Source of the DNA: Ustilaginoidea virens
Lineage: Eukaryota; Ascomycota; Sordariomycetes; Hypocreales; Clavicipitaceae
NCBI RefSeq assembly: GCF_000687475.1
Contig: NC_057316.1
Coordinates: 806,001-870,000 of the forward strand
Direction of reading: 5' to 3'
DNA: 64,000 nt
Below are positions 38,624 to 50,300 of the stretch, piece by piece (within the stretch, counting starts at the first letter, position 1; each line of letters begins with the position of its first letter). Both the position numbers and the translations under genes were made by a program. A model generated the notes under the pieces. The model searched no databases, was not told where the DNA came from, and was given only the letters and a program-made list of their open reading frames with translations.

Positions 38624-39338
38624 TGTTGCAAAATGGTGATTCAGAATACTATTGGAAATATACTGGATACCGACAGTGGCGTACAAGGCGTTGCAGAATA
38701 AAACAAAGAGCTGGTTAAAGATTTAAAGCGCACAAGAGGTTGACCAGAGCAAAGATGTCAGGGAAATCTGATTCTAATTGTTGGTGACTATTCTAGCTAG
38801 AAAGAGGGAATTTTGGGTATATTTCTACTATCTTGAAAAAGTGGTTGAAAATAATGAAAAACCGCAAAAATAGCGAAAAACCCGACGAAAAGTCGGTCTG
38901 CCCAACCGTGCCCAATATCCTACCCAATGCCTACCCAACCAAGCCCAGTGGCTTATAGCGGTGTGCCGGATGCCCTATAACAGCCTGCCGTACGGGCCGG
39001 AAGCCCTATATCGGTCTGCCGTAAATGACCGGTGTAGCGGGTGACTGTATGTAGAAGGCCGAAAGTGCTGGTATTAGCAAGGTTTGCCCATTTGGTAATC
39101 CCGTAGAAATGCGCCGCCTGTTGTGGGCCCTGTGGCCCGCTGTGACCGGCCGCTGTGGCCCGCTGTGGGGCGCTGTGCCGGTGCCGTGACCGGCGCTGTG
39201 GCCCACTGTAATCGGCGTTGTGGGGCGCTGTGCCCCACCATAGCGCCTGGTATAGCCACCGCGATATCTCAACGTAGAGACGTCGTACGGTAGCGAGACC
39301 AGTACCAAAATACAGCTAAAAAGGCGCTGATTTCAACA
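38624..39338 (-). repeat. copia C 5' LTR
   Basis: 715 bp, the same length as the partner at 31831. It keeps TG or CA at most sites where the partner reads TA, for example CTGTGG against CTATGG near 39196. Confidence 0.95.
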
Positions 39339-39395
39339 AAAGGCAATAGTATTAGCGAGGTCCTATATAATTAAATACCAGTCGAAATTGTAGAT

Positions 39396-40113
39396 TGTTA
39401 AAATCCTATAGTAGCCTACTAGGCTGCTGGCCTAATACCCTACTGGCTTACTGACCTTCTGGCCCTTATACCGCCTCTTAGACTTACGGTAGTCTTACCA
39501 ACCTTAGGCCTTTGCCTTTTACCTTAGGATTTTCAGTGGATTATTTACTGTATATCAAGTAAGGTAGGCCTTGTTAAAAAGGTGTGGCATTGCTAAATTA
39601 GCGTAGTGGGCCTACTAGTGTGGTGGCGGCCTACTAGCGTAGTGGTTAGTCACTAGCGTGGTGGTTAGTCACTAGCGTGGTGGCTAATTACTAGTGCGGT
39701 GATTAGGGTGGTTGGAAAGGCTGGATATAGTGGGGCTGCTGACGTATTATATACGTGGCATAGCGAGCATTACGGGGAGCTTTCTTACTGGCTACCTTGG
39801 ATGCTTGGGCCCACCCCTCCTTCGTGTATATATAGGATAGCTTTTCCCCTTCTTTCTAGATAGTAGAAGGGCAGCACAATCGAGTCTGTTAATGCACTAC
39901 ATGCCTCTTAACTCCCACCTTCCCTGCGTTTCTGGTTATCTTATATTTGCCTTGCCTTTACACTTGCCCTGCTTTATAGCACTTGTATAGTCTTAGGACT
40001 TGGTGAAAAATCTAGTATTTATACTAAGATTAGTTCACAGGTCGCAGACAGTCTTGTGCCATTTAGCTAGCTAGTAAGGCTCTGCTTTTATAGTGACCTT
40101 GAGAATTGCAATA
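39396..40113 (+). repeat. solo B-family LTR inside the LINE
   Basis: This 718-bp B-family LTR (TGTTAAAATCC to ATTGCAATA) has no internal region and is flanked by TAGAT at 39391-39395 and 40114-40118. LINE ORF1 sequence lies on both sides. It is the product expected when the two LTRs of a full copy recombine. Tandem GTGGTGG-type units are at about 39603-39718. Confidence 0.93.
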
Positions 40114-40118
40114 TAGAT

Positions 40119-41100
40119 ACTATTAATAGAGCTACCACTAGGAATACTATGATCGTAATATGTAGGCTATATAGCGGCGATACTATCGTTACCTTTATAG
40201 AAGAAGTAGTAAAAAGTCTTATCGCCGATACGACCTAGGTCTGACCCGCCTTTAGGCAAGAGGTAGAACTAAACCGACGCTTATTTAGTCTTATTATTAA
40301 GAATTTCCCTATTAGCTATATAGCGAATATTGCAACTAAAGAAATCTGCTGAAACCTTACTAAAGCGAACGGAGAAGGCTTTATTACAGCCTCCCCCCGC
40401 TACCTATATAGGACCGCTATATATATGCCCTTAATTATAGGCGTAAACTCTATTGACCTTACTAATAAGCTTTGCAAGTCTGGTATTATCTACTAGGTAG
40501 AGATATTCGAAGCTGAACCTTATAATAACGCCCTATACCCTAAATAGTGCTATAACTGCTTTAAGTTTAGATATATTATGGCCTATTGCGCAGCGGCCCT
40601 GTGGTGCGGCTAATACAGTATAGAAAGGCACCTAGAAGGGGAGTAAGCCTATCTAATAGTCTCTTATAGACAAAGGGAGTTATACCTTAACTGCAAAAGC
40701 CTATACTTAGTGTAGTCCTGCCTCTATAGAACCTCAAACGAGTAGTAGGAATTAGCCAGGAATTCTTATATTAGCCGACCTAAGCTCTTTATAGCGCCTC
40801 CTATAATATCTGTAAATACTACTCCTATTGCGGAATAGAACTAATATAAAGTAGCTAATACTTTGCCCCTAAGGGAATTAATCGAGCGTATTATCTTAAA
40901 AGGATCCTCCCTATATAAATATAGCTGCCGCTTTAGCTAAAGGGGCTCTATCTCTAGAGGAATATTTAATGCTGGACTAAACTATACCTTTACCGTATTC
41001 TTATAACTAGTCTTAATATTAGGATAGATTAGGACCCTATCGGCCCTAAAGCCTATACCTACTTTAGCCCCGACCTCTACCTCTGCTATAACTACCGATA
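40119..41100 (+). pseudogene. LINE ORF1, C-terminal part with zinc-knuckle motifs
   Basis: The frame continues from 39344-39395 across the solo LTR. A Cys-rich stretch near 40550-40730 (CYNCFKF, then CAAALWCGQ and CKSLYLVQSC, with stops read through) fits the CCHC knuckles of Tad1/I-type ORF1 proteins that bind element RNA. Several Cys/His spacings look altered by RIP. Confidence 0.65.
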
Positions 41101-41149
41101 TGCCACTATTACTAACCCCTATGCACCTATCCGTATAATATTAGTCTTT

Positions 41150-44100
41150 TACTAGAATATATAGAAGAAAACCTCCCTTATACAAATAGCGCTTTACTAC
41201 TAAAGCGAACCTAATATTATAGCGATCTAAAAACCTATTGCGTCCAGCTGCGCCCCGCTAAGCCTAAGCCTCGGCAAATATATATTAGCAACCTATAATA
41301 GACGAGCGGCAATATATATCTATAAGCGGTATAATCCCGGTATATAGACTATTAAGAAAGGACCTAATTAGTATAAGGTCCGCCTCTTTAAAATTAATAT
41401 TTATTTTATTTACTCCCTAGGCTATAAATACAATTAGACTACCCCCCTTATAAACCTTGTAAAGCTCCTACTCCGACCTTAAAGCGTATTCGTTAGGGAC
41501 TTTAATATATACTATCCCTTATAGGATAGCCTAAATAGAATCTTACTTAATATCGATACCCTCTTCGATTTTATAATATAATAAAGACTTAGCCTAACGA
41601 CCCTTTACGGCGAAATTATATAGCAAGTGCTAAATAAAAAAAATAGCACTATAGACTATACCTAGGTTATATAAGACCTTACTATTAAGTACCTCGGCAA
41701 TATAGACCTTGCTGGGTCTGATTATATCCTATAGCTTATCTATATTAATATTGGTAACCTATAAGCCGCTAAAGCCTATCCGAAAAATAGCTAGAAATCC
41801 CTTAACTAATACCTTACTTAGATAAAAGCTAAAAACCGCTTTACGCCTACTACTACTATAGCCCCGCTTAGCTCTCCTAAAGAAATAGACGTATATACTA
41901 AATAGCTTACTTACTAACTCTAAGAAATTATAGATATTGCGGCCCTAAAGAAAACCCCTAAAGCCCCTACTATAAAACTATAGTAGAATAACTGTATAAA
42001 AATAGCTGCTATTGCCGTAAAGAAAGCATACTAGAAGTAGGCAGTATGCTATACCTCTAAAAACTATAAGGCTGCCTAAAATGCAAAAGCTACCTAAACC
42101 TAGGTTGTATAAAAAGAGCGATAATACTCCTAAAAAAAGGCATTAAAGAAAGCTATAGTATAGAATATAGACCTTTAATCCCTAGAATAATAGGCTAGAC
42201 TATATAGCGGCCTCCCCCCTAAGTCTAAAAAGATCCTACTATTTAAATATACTAGCCCTAGCCACCCCTTAGTAATTATATATAGTAAAAAAGTATAGGT
42301 CCTTGCTTAATATTTCTTCCCCTAGTCTTATATAATATTTAAAGATATACTAAACCTAACCTTCCCTTAACTTACTAATGCAGAGTTCCTACTATATAAG
42401 AGATTTATATATAAAAAGGTCTGCACCACCCTCTACTATATAGCTAGCTAAAAGGCCCCTAGACTAAACAGGCTATTTGCGGGATTCCTTAAGGTATATA
42501 GCCCCCCTTTAATTATAACTTTTACCTACCTTTTTAATGAATCCTATTGTACTAGGCATTACCTGGCTTAATTCTAAGAGGCCTATATAATTATACTAAG
42601 AAAGCTAGGAAAAAAACTAGAGGAATATTCTAAAGTAAGAGGCTAAAGATTAATATCCTTATTTAACCTAACCGGTAAAATCCTAAAAGCTATAATAGTA
42701 TACTAGCTTACTACTGCCTTTAAGGAGGGTAACCTACTCTTAGACCTTTAGATAGGAAATAAAGCTAATCATTCTATAAATATAACCTTTAATACTCTTA
42801 TAGAAATAGTTCGTATAGTATAGTACTATAGCGGGATCGCCTCGCTCCTTTAGCTTAATATATTTATAGCCTTTAATATAATAAATTATATTCGATTTAC
42901 TTACCTATTCTTAAAAAAGGGATTACCGCTATAAATTATAGTATAGGTCTGCAGCTTTACCGACTCTTATATAATATAAATTCACTTTAAAGGCAAACTA
43001 ACTAATAACCTATTTATTACCGTTAGGGTCTTATAAAGGTCCCCCTTCTTTTTTATCCTCTTTTTAGTCTATATTATACCGCTCTATAAAAGGCTTAAAG
43101 AAATAGCCTTTATTATCACCCTAAGGTTTATAAATAATACTAATATTATAGTATATAAGAAGAGTATAGGGGAGACCTAGATCCTACTTAAAAAGATATA
43201 GACGATTTATAAAAAGTAGTCTAAATAAGCCAGGCTTAATTTCAACCTAAAGAAGAGTAAGCTTATCTATTTTATATACGCCTATAAGGTAAATGAGATG
43301 CTAATCTAATTTAGGACTATAACGATTTAGCTAAAATAGTATGCCTATTTCCTAAGGGTTAAAATCTACTAAAAACTTTAGTAGTATAAATACTATACAA
43401 AAATAGCTAAAAAGCTCGAGCGGTAGCGACTCGCCCTTATAGTAATAGCAGCCTCTATATAAGGATATTAATATAAGGAGGCCCGATTAGTCTATATATA
43501 GGTTATTCGCACTACTATTGCCTTTAGTATAAGAGTTTAGTATACCCCTACCGCTCCTAGTAGGATAGCAAAAGGTATTGTAAAATCACTAACTATAGAA
43601 TAATTATCTTGCCTTTAAACTATTATTAAGGCCTTTAAGGCTATACTAATAGATATCCTTAAAACTAAGGCAGCTATACTACCTATCGATTTATACCTAA
43701 ACTATATCCGCTAGCGATTTTTAAAAAAGATAGTAAAAACTAAAATAGCTAAGCAAATTAACTGCGCCTCTATTATAGTAATAGTAATACTCTAATGCTA
43801 TTAGTAGAGCGACTATAAAGGACCCTAGATATATATCCTATTCCTAAAATTCGACCTATAGCAGCTAATAGCTAAAGAATACCTAGCAAAAGAGTGGCTT
43901 ATTAGGTAGTCTAAATACTAAGCCGCTATAAAAGCGAGATAGCAGTAGTATAAGCCTATAGCGGCAGAAAAGGCCCTAGACTTCTAATTTATAGCTATAA
44001 TAATTTAGCTCTATAATAGCCTCTTTAAATATAAATCGGCTATACTTACCTAGCTTTATATAAAAAAGATCGGACTAAACTCCTTCCTCTATTAGTATTA

Positions 44101-44420
44101 AGTCCCTATTATACCCTTGCCTCTCTACTAATATAAAGAAGCCCCTAAGGATTATTATTACTTAATCCTCTTTTGCCTAAAATATAGATAATAGCGCTAA
44201 TAGCTATATAAGACCGGCCTAAGCCTCTTTTAAGACTACTAAAGGATCTCTATTATTTTTAATAAGCTAAGCTTTACCCGCTGATTTATATGCTAGATCC
44301 TTAGCCTTAACCACCTTAATTAGTTCTAGCTCGCTTAATCGCTTTAGTAACCCGCCCCTATAAAGGCACTAGGCCGACCCTAACCGCCTAATACCGCCCC
44401 TAATATCTAATAATAATATC
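41150..44420 (+). pseudogene. LINE ORF2: endonuclease and reverse transcriptase, broken
   Basis: The endonuclease hallmark VGDFNIYYPL is near 41490. Reverse transcriptase follows: NAEFLLYKRF near 42380, RLISLFNLTGKIL near 42650, LLQLNIFIAFNIINY near 42855, and FINNTNIIVYKKS at about 43126-43165, where other Tad1-type enzymes have F-DD-N. The Asp pair is Asn-Asn, so the polymerase is dead as well as full of TAG/TAA codons. A C-terminal region near 43900-44220 contains Gln/Tyr-rich sequence and scattered Cys. Confidence 0.75.
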
Positions 44421-44509
44421 CTAATATAGGAGAGAGGAGATATAGTAGGCGGATAAATATAATCAATTCTTAGCTACTCTAAAGTTATAATATTAATATT
44501 AGAGCCCCT

Positions 44510-44590
44510 TTCCCCCCCCCCCTCCCCCTCCCCCGCTAGCCCCTATAATAGCCCCCCCTCCCTCTCCCCCCTTTCCCCCTCCCCTTTTAC
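44510..44590 (+). repeat. C-rich low-complexity tract
   Basis: About 80 bp made of C4-C11 runs separated by T and short CTAG-type interruptions. It stands out in TA-rich surroundings. Confidence 0.9.
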
Positions 44591-45221
44591 TGCCCTCTTC
44601 TGCCCTTAAGAGATAAATAGCTTTAATGCGGCCTAAATGCCCTCTAATATTTCTACCTTATACTCCTTAAGGTCTAACGCCTCTTAGGTTACCTTAAGAG
44701 CGATACTCCCTTTTACTACTACTACTGCTACTACTACCTTCCCCCTACTATAGGCAGTCGATGCCTATTGCGCCTTTAACTAGAAGGTATAATAGTTATC
44801 GACTTATCTATATTAGCACCTATCCTATATAGTCCCTATATTTTATATATACCTCCCCCCCTACGGCTAATACCTTTTAAGCACCTAAAAGGGTATAAAT
44901 AGACTCTTAGTTCTTAAGAGTCTATTTAAAGGGTCGGCAGGTCTTCCCTATCGTAATATATATAAAATATACCGCCTTAGGCCCTATACGGTACTATACT
45001 ATATTACTATTATTTGAATGTTAATCGGATTAGGGTTTAATCGGTCGGGTTTTATCTTATTAAGAGTAGTAATAATATTTAGGGTCTTTAGCTTATATTA
45101 AGTAAGGATCGTAAGGCTAGCCTTATAGCTCGCTAGGCTAATAATAATAGGTTAGTAATACTAGCATAGTAGGAGTAGGTAGTATTTACCCCCTTATCTA
45201 AAGATACCGACTTTTTCGGCA

Positions 45222-45345
45222 TACTACTACTATTATTATTATTGCTATTACTATAGCTATTACTACTATTGCTATTACTGCTGCTAATGCTATTACTATT
45301 GCTATCGCTAATGCTGATACTGCTGCTATTATTACCGCCCTACCG
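45222..45345 (+). repeat. triplet-like microsatellite (ACT/GCT/ATT units)
   Basis: Degenerate trinucleotide and nonanucleotide repeats of the type GCTATTACT run for about 120 bp without indels that break the triplet phase. Confidence 0.8.
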
Positions 45346-46082
45346 TATAGGTTAGCGTTATCCTTATAGCGCTAGAGAACGGGGCTTAAGGGGATTATAT
45401 ATAGAAAAATAATAGCTATATAAAAAGGAAGAAAAAGGGATTAAAAAATCGGGGGGCACCTATACCTTTATATCTTCGCCCGATTAAAGGCCCCTATGCC
45501 CTCTTTTTATACTTAGCTTACCTTAACCCCTAACCCGATACTATTTGCCTTCTACTAAGCACCCCCCCTATAGCTAATTCGCTGCCGATATAGCCCTAAT
45601 AATAGAAAATTCCCTTACTCTTACTCTAATACCCCTGCGCAATATATATGCCGCATAGCCGGCGCGCATACTATACAGCCGGCGCTACCCCGCTCGCATA
45701 ACCTCTATTTTACTTTCGGTTTATAGTATACCGACCTAAGACTACCCTTCCCCTATAGGTACTAGACCTACTTTTTTCCGGACCTACTTTCTCCGGATCG
45801 CTTTCGTACTCTTCCTAGTACTACCGCTAGGTATAATCCTAAGCGATAGTATACCTACCTTCCCTATATGCTGGAAACCCGTCGGCCCCCCCGGGGGCCC
45901 GACTCCCTAGTCGTTATAATTATACTAGTAGGAAGGGTTTTCCCCCTAGACCTCGGGTTTTTCCCTTCCGGATTATTTACCGGAGTACTAAATAGGCAAT
46001 TCTAGCTTAGAATAGCCCCCTAGAGTAATTTAATAATAATAATAATAGACGGAAGTAGAAGAGGTCTATATTATTCTTCTAA

Positions 46083-46129
46083 TTAGTTAGCAGTATAACT
46101 ATTCAATAGAATAGGTTATCTGCCTTCCT
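46083..46129. repeat. right copy of the direct repeat flanking the LINE
   Basis: It matches 31040-31085 in the same orientation. To its right lies the remaining A2 leader (46130-46246) and then the A2 5' LTR. Confidence 0.6.
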
Positions 46130-46246
46130 AATTAGTACGATTTGCAATAGAAATCATCTCTTCGAGAGTAATCTTACTGATCTATAATGCACTATTCTTT
46201 GCGGGATATAATTATCCTGTGAGTGGTGGTTATCACTACTAATCAG

Positions 46247-46587
46247 TGTTGATATAAACTCGGGGTACCCAGTTATACGTAGGGTCGCGCGCGTGGTATT
46301 ATGTACCGTGAGGTCACCAAGTAAAGGATTTGATTGCTTTACTAATGACTGAATATCTAAAAGGAAAGAAAGGAAGCAAAAGAGGGTAATTACACGATGT
46401 GGCCTTTTTGTGCGTGTGCTATTGTTACGTGCATCGGCGCAGTCGGGCCGGGCTGCCCGCGTGCCCTACCGGGCTCAGGGGTAAAGGGGCAAAAGGGGCC
46501 AAAGTGGCCACATCGTGCGCATCGGGTGTGCGCGGCATATCCGTCGCAATGTGCCCAATTGGGCACCTTGCGACAGCGATTCCGATA
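46247..46587 (-). repeat. A2 5' LTR
   Basis: 341 bp. The plus strand reads TGTTGATATAAACTCGG to GATTCCGATA. It is followed by the duplication TACGG (46588-46592) and then gypsy LTR sequence. It keeps more CG/TG sites than the left LTR. Overlapping open frames at 46397-46674 are incidental. Confidence 0.88.
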
Positions 46588-46592
46588 TACGG

Positions 46593-46689
46593 AAGGGACC
46601 CGATTCGGGCTCTTCTCCCTTCCTCTTTAGTTTTATTAATACATCCGATTAACGCCTATTCGCAGCCGCCCTAGGGCCAGTCCGTCACA
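46593..46689 (+). repeat. gypsy D2 3' LTR, right fragment
   Basis: AAGGGACCCGATTCGGG through CAGTCCGTCACA matches the right half of the LTR at 20529-20774. Together with 24306-24464 it rebuilds one gypsy LTR. This is the rightmost recognisable transposon sequence. Confidence 0.8.
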
Positions 46690-47313
46690 CTTATTTATTT
46701 AATATTAAATTAATAGTTTTTTAAAATATTATAAAATAGGATATCAATTATTATTATTATTATTTAACTACATTTAACATCTTTACTAACCAATCAAAAA
46801 TAGTAAAAAAACGTAGGTATTTTTTAAACAGGTGTTTCCAAGTATACTGATTTTTATTACATATAATTTTTAGTTAAAGTAATAAATTTATTATACAAAA
46901 AAAAACATATAGAATATAAAAATAAACTGTCCTATCACAAAATAATATAATATAATACTAAAGCCGGAAAATATAAGATTTTAAATAACGTATATTAAGT
47001 TATCACTAGTAAATTTTATGCGCTGAAAAGCATGAGCTTTAAAGTAAAAATAGGCTTAGGCCGATCCTCCACTACTCCGTGCACCTAACCTCCGTCGCCC
47101 AACGTCGTCACCAGCCTACAGCTGCCCACGGCCTGTCGTCACGTCACATATGCCGACCCCCATAGGTGTCTTGACCGTGTATCGCTTCGCCCAACCCACG
47201 AAAAGGGCCTGGCCACTACGACATCCCGCACCCCAAGCCCAAGACAAGGAATTCTTGTGCGAGCTTATTGTGCTGGATCCCAGCAGTTGCGCCACCAAGG
47301 GAACAACGTTGAC
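46690..47313. other. AT-rich boundary DNA and SLA1 5' region
   Basis: About 350 bp of extremely AT-rich sequence (46690-47045) has no recognisable element. At about 47050 it changes to balanced, CpG-containing sequence leading to the SLA1 start. The AT-rich part may be an old mutated relic or the edge of heterochromatin. The promoter must lie here, but I see no clear core motif. Confidence 0.5.
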
Positions 47314-50300
47314 ATGGGATTTCTTGGCGTGTACACGGCAGTTTACGATTATGAGCCCCAAGCGGACGGCGAGCTAGCCATCGGTGAAGGCGACGTGCTG
47401 TATGTTCTGGATAAAGGTGAAGATGATGGGTGGTGGAAAGCCAAGAAGAAGGCTGGTGCGGAAGATGAGGAAGAACCCGTGGGCTTGATACCAAACAATT
47501 ACGTGGAGGAGGTATGTTCTTCCGTCTGCCGTAGCACATCTCGTTCTCATGTTCTAACGAATCGTGCGCAATTCTCCTTTCAGGCCCGGATTGTCAGTTA
47601 TGCACGCGCCATTTACGAATACACTCGGCAAACTGATGAAGAGTTGTCGTTCCCCGAAGAAGCTATCCTTGAAGTCTACGATACCTCAGATCCTGATTGG
47701 ATTTTTGTTGGACTCGACGGCGAGTTTGGCTTTGTCCCCTCCAACTACATAGATATGCAGGCAGCGACTACGGCGCGAGACTCATCAGCGCCGTCAGCCC
47801 CGCCGGCGTTGCCCGTCAGACCGCAGTCCGTTGTGACGCCTACAAAATCACCATCCGGCACAGCTACGTCTTCATCCACCCCTGCCGGTGCTGTTGCAGC
47901 TATTTTGCAAGGTCGAGCTCAACCGTCGGTAGTGGCGTCGTCTCCGTCTCCTCCACCGCAGTCCCCTCAGTCCCCGCAGTCCACGAGGAAACGCGCACAA
48001 ACCACCGAGCCTGAATCTGGGCAATATGGCGAGGGCGAGTATGAGTCTCGTTCACCAGCGTTGCCGTCTCGCCCCCACGGCTCGGTTGATGAGAAAGCGG
48101 ACAGTTCCTCGATTCCTGCGAGAGCACAGGCGGAAGAAGCCTACAAAACACCAGGTGGATTCCATATGTACAATATCAACGAAATGGTCTCCGTCATGGG
48201 TAAACGGAAGAAAATGCCTACCACACTAGGAATCAATTTAGGCACGGGAACCATCCTTATCGCGCCAGAACGCGCTGATGATGAACCCCCGCAAGAATGG
48301 ACCGCAGATAGAATGATACACTACTCCAGGGAAGGCAAGCACGTGTTCATGGAACTGGTGCGTCCTAGCAAAAGCATTGATTTCCATGCAGGGGCCAAGG
48401 ATACTGCCGAGGAAATCGTCGCGGCTCTCGGAGAGCTTGCAGGCGCAGTCCGTGCTGAGGGTCTACGAGAGGTTATCTTGGCTGGTTCACGTCAGACGCA
48501 ACGCAAAGGACATATTCTTTACGACTTCATGGCCCAAGGAGACGACGAGGTCACTGTGGCTGCCGGTGATGAGGTCTTCATCATGGATGATTCCAAGAGC
48601 GAGGAATGGTGGCAGGTTCGGCGATTGAAGAACGGAAAAGAAGGCGTAGTTCCGAGCAGCTACATCGAAATATCTGCAACATCAACACAGGCCTCCATTA
48701 GCTCCACACTTGATTCTGCGAAGTCGACTGTTGAGAAAAACCGCGTCGATGAAATCAGATTGACTAAAGAGGCCATCAAAGCAGGCAAAGCGCCTCAGCA
48801 GGTAGGGCACGGAACGCCGCTCCCTGAAAGGGGCAGCAGCCTGTTGGTCAGAGAATATGGTAGTAATTCGAGCAAACAGCGAGGAAAGCGCGAGAATGGA
48901 CGTGGCGATGTTGGAAATAATCAAAAGCCCAAGTCAAGTACGTCTTACATGTCCTTTTTCTTCTTCTTTTATGCCTCTTTATTCTTATTCCTATTCTTAT
49001 TATTGTTCTTTCTCTCTTCCTCCTCCTCCTCTTCTTCTTTTAGAAGAAGGTCGCGTGCTAAACGTCCGTTACAGAACCTGATTCGTCCAAGGTTAGAACC
49101 TGGACCGATCGATCGGGGTCCTTCAGTGTTGAGGCTCAGTTCCTTGGCCTCAAGGATAGCAAAATTCACCTGCATAAAATGAATGGAGTCAAGATTGCGG
49201 TTCCGATTGCCAAGATGTCACGCGAAGATCTCGAATATGTTGAGAATATGACTGGCATATCGTTGGAAGATGACAAGCCATTAGCAGATGTCAAAAGAGC
49301 CAAGTCCATGGAGAAGCGGCCGCCCGATGTTGGTGCATCTGTGAGCAAAGCTGTCAAGCCAGAGTACGATTGGTTCCAGTTCTTCTTGTCATGCGATGTG
49401 CCTGTCGGTTTATGTGAGCGATACGCTCAAGCATTCACCAAGGATTCCATGGACGAAAGCGTGCTTCCAGATGTCAATGCCACTATTTTGCGGACCTTGG
49501 GTCTACGAGAAGGCGATATAATCAAGGTTATGCGCACCCTCGACGCCAAGTTCGGTCGCGAACGTGGCAACCAGGACAGCGATTCTCAACCCGGCGGGCT
49601 TTTTTCAGGCCCAGGGGGTGCTCTTCGAAACAATACCAGAAAGGGACGGCCGGCGCCAGCAGTACAAACCAGCGACGTGGTGGATGCTGCCACCTTTGCG
49701 AGGACTGGAACGACAAATTCCGCGACTGGCAATACCAAGGCTGCATCACCGCCTAATGGTGGTTCCAGCGCCTCTACGACGACACAGAATGGGGGTTTCG
49801 ATGACGACGCCTGGGATGTGAAACCCATTAGCAAGGCGCCGGGCAAAGAAGACTCTACTGCCAAGAATGCCGCTGCAGCTGCAACTACAACACAAACAAC
49901 ATCAGTCTCGCAGCCCAGCCTTTCGTCAGGAGTGACGGATACTATGAAAGAACTGTCACTGTTGACGGAGCCACTTCAGCCCAGCAAAAAGGAGCTTTCC
50001 GCAACAGCGAAACCCGACCGTCGAGCAGAACATGGAGCGGACGTGCCTTTGCAGCACCCACCCGGTGCCAGTCCATCATTCTTCTCGACACTATCTTCCA
50101 ACGCAGGCCAACAGCATACACAGCCTGACCTGGCGCCTCCAGGTTCTACCTCGTCTCCAAAAGTCCTCGCCAGGCAGCGGCCCGCGCCGCCTTCCATTTC
50201 GCCAACACACGGCTCTCTAGTTCCGCCCCCGCCGCAAAGGCCTTTATCAGCACCTCAGTCCGTTCATGCGTCTGTCTTCACGCCGCCTTATCTGACAGCC

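Larger units (their letters stand above)
31831..39338 (-). mobile_element. complete Ty1/copia element C (minus strand), youngest in the window
   Basis: A 7508-bp element has two 715-bp LTRs (31831-32545 and 38624-39338) and the target duplication AAAGG at 31826-31830 and 39339-39343. Gag-pol is on the minus strand, with the primer-binding site below 38624 and the polypurine tract at about 32546-32556 (AGAGGGGG on the minus strand). The LTRs differ at about nine positions, almost all TG/TA or CA/TA transitions, so the insertion is recent and only lightly mutated. Confidence 0.95.
31140..46082 (+). mobile_element. Tad1-like non-LTR retrotransposon (LINE), carrying two nested LTR insertions
   Basis: The parts are 31140-31830 (5' end and start of ORF1), 39344-39395 (ORF1), 40119 to about 41100 (ORF1 end), about 41150-44420 (ORF2) and a 3' tail to about 46082. 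Joining the pieces across copia C and the solo LTR restores ORF1 continuity. It is flanked by the 46-bp repeat at 31040 and 46083. Both ends are approximate. Confidence 0.72.
44421..46082 (+). other. LINE 3' tail and low-complexity DNA
   Basis: No coding domain is recognised. It holds a C-rich tract (44510-44590), a triplet-like GCTATTACT repeat (about 45222-45345), C-rich runs near 45880-45900, and an AATAATAATAATAATAG run near 46033-46050 just before the right flanking repeat. Part of it may belong to another unrecognised insertion. Confidence 0.4.
24465..46587 (-). mobile_element. Ty1/copia element A2 (minus strand), interrupted by a LINE
   Basis: This A-family copia element has a 3' LTR on the left (24465-24805), pol-gag on the minus strand, and a 5' LTR on the right (46247-46587). 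TACGG flanks it on both sides (24460-24464 and 46588-46592), and outside both copies the sequence is two halves of one gypsy LTR. That shows the whole 22-kb span was one insertion, later enlarged by the LINE and the elements inside it. Confidence 0.85.

Noticed and set aside
46397..46674. Two overlapping open frames of 77 and 91 codons
   Set aside because: They lie within the A2 5' LTR and gypsy LTR tail, recur over other A LTRs, and have no conserved domain.
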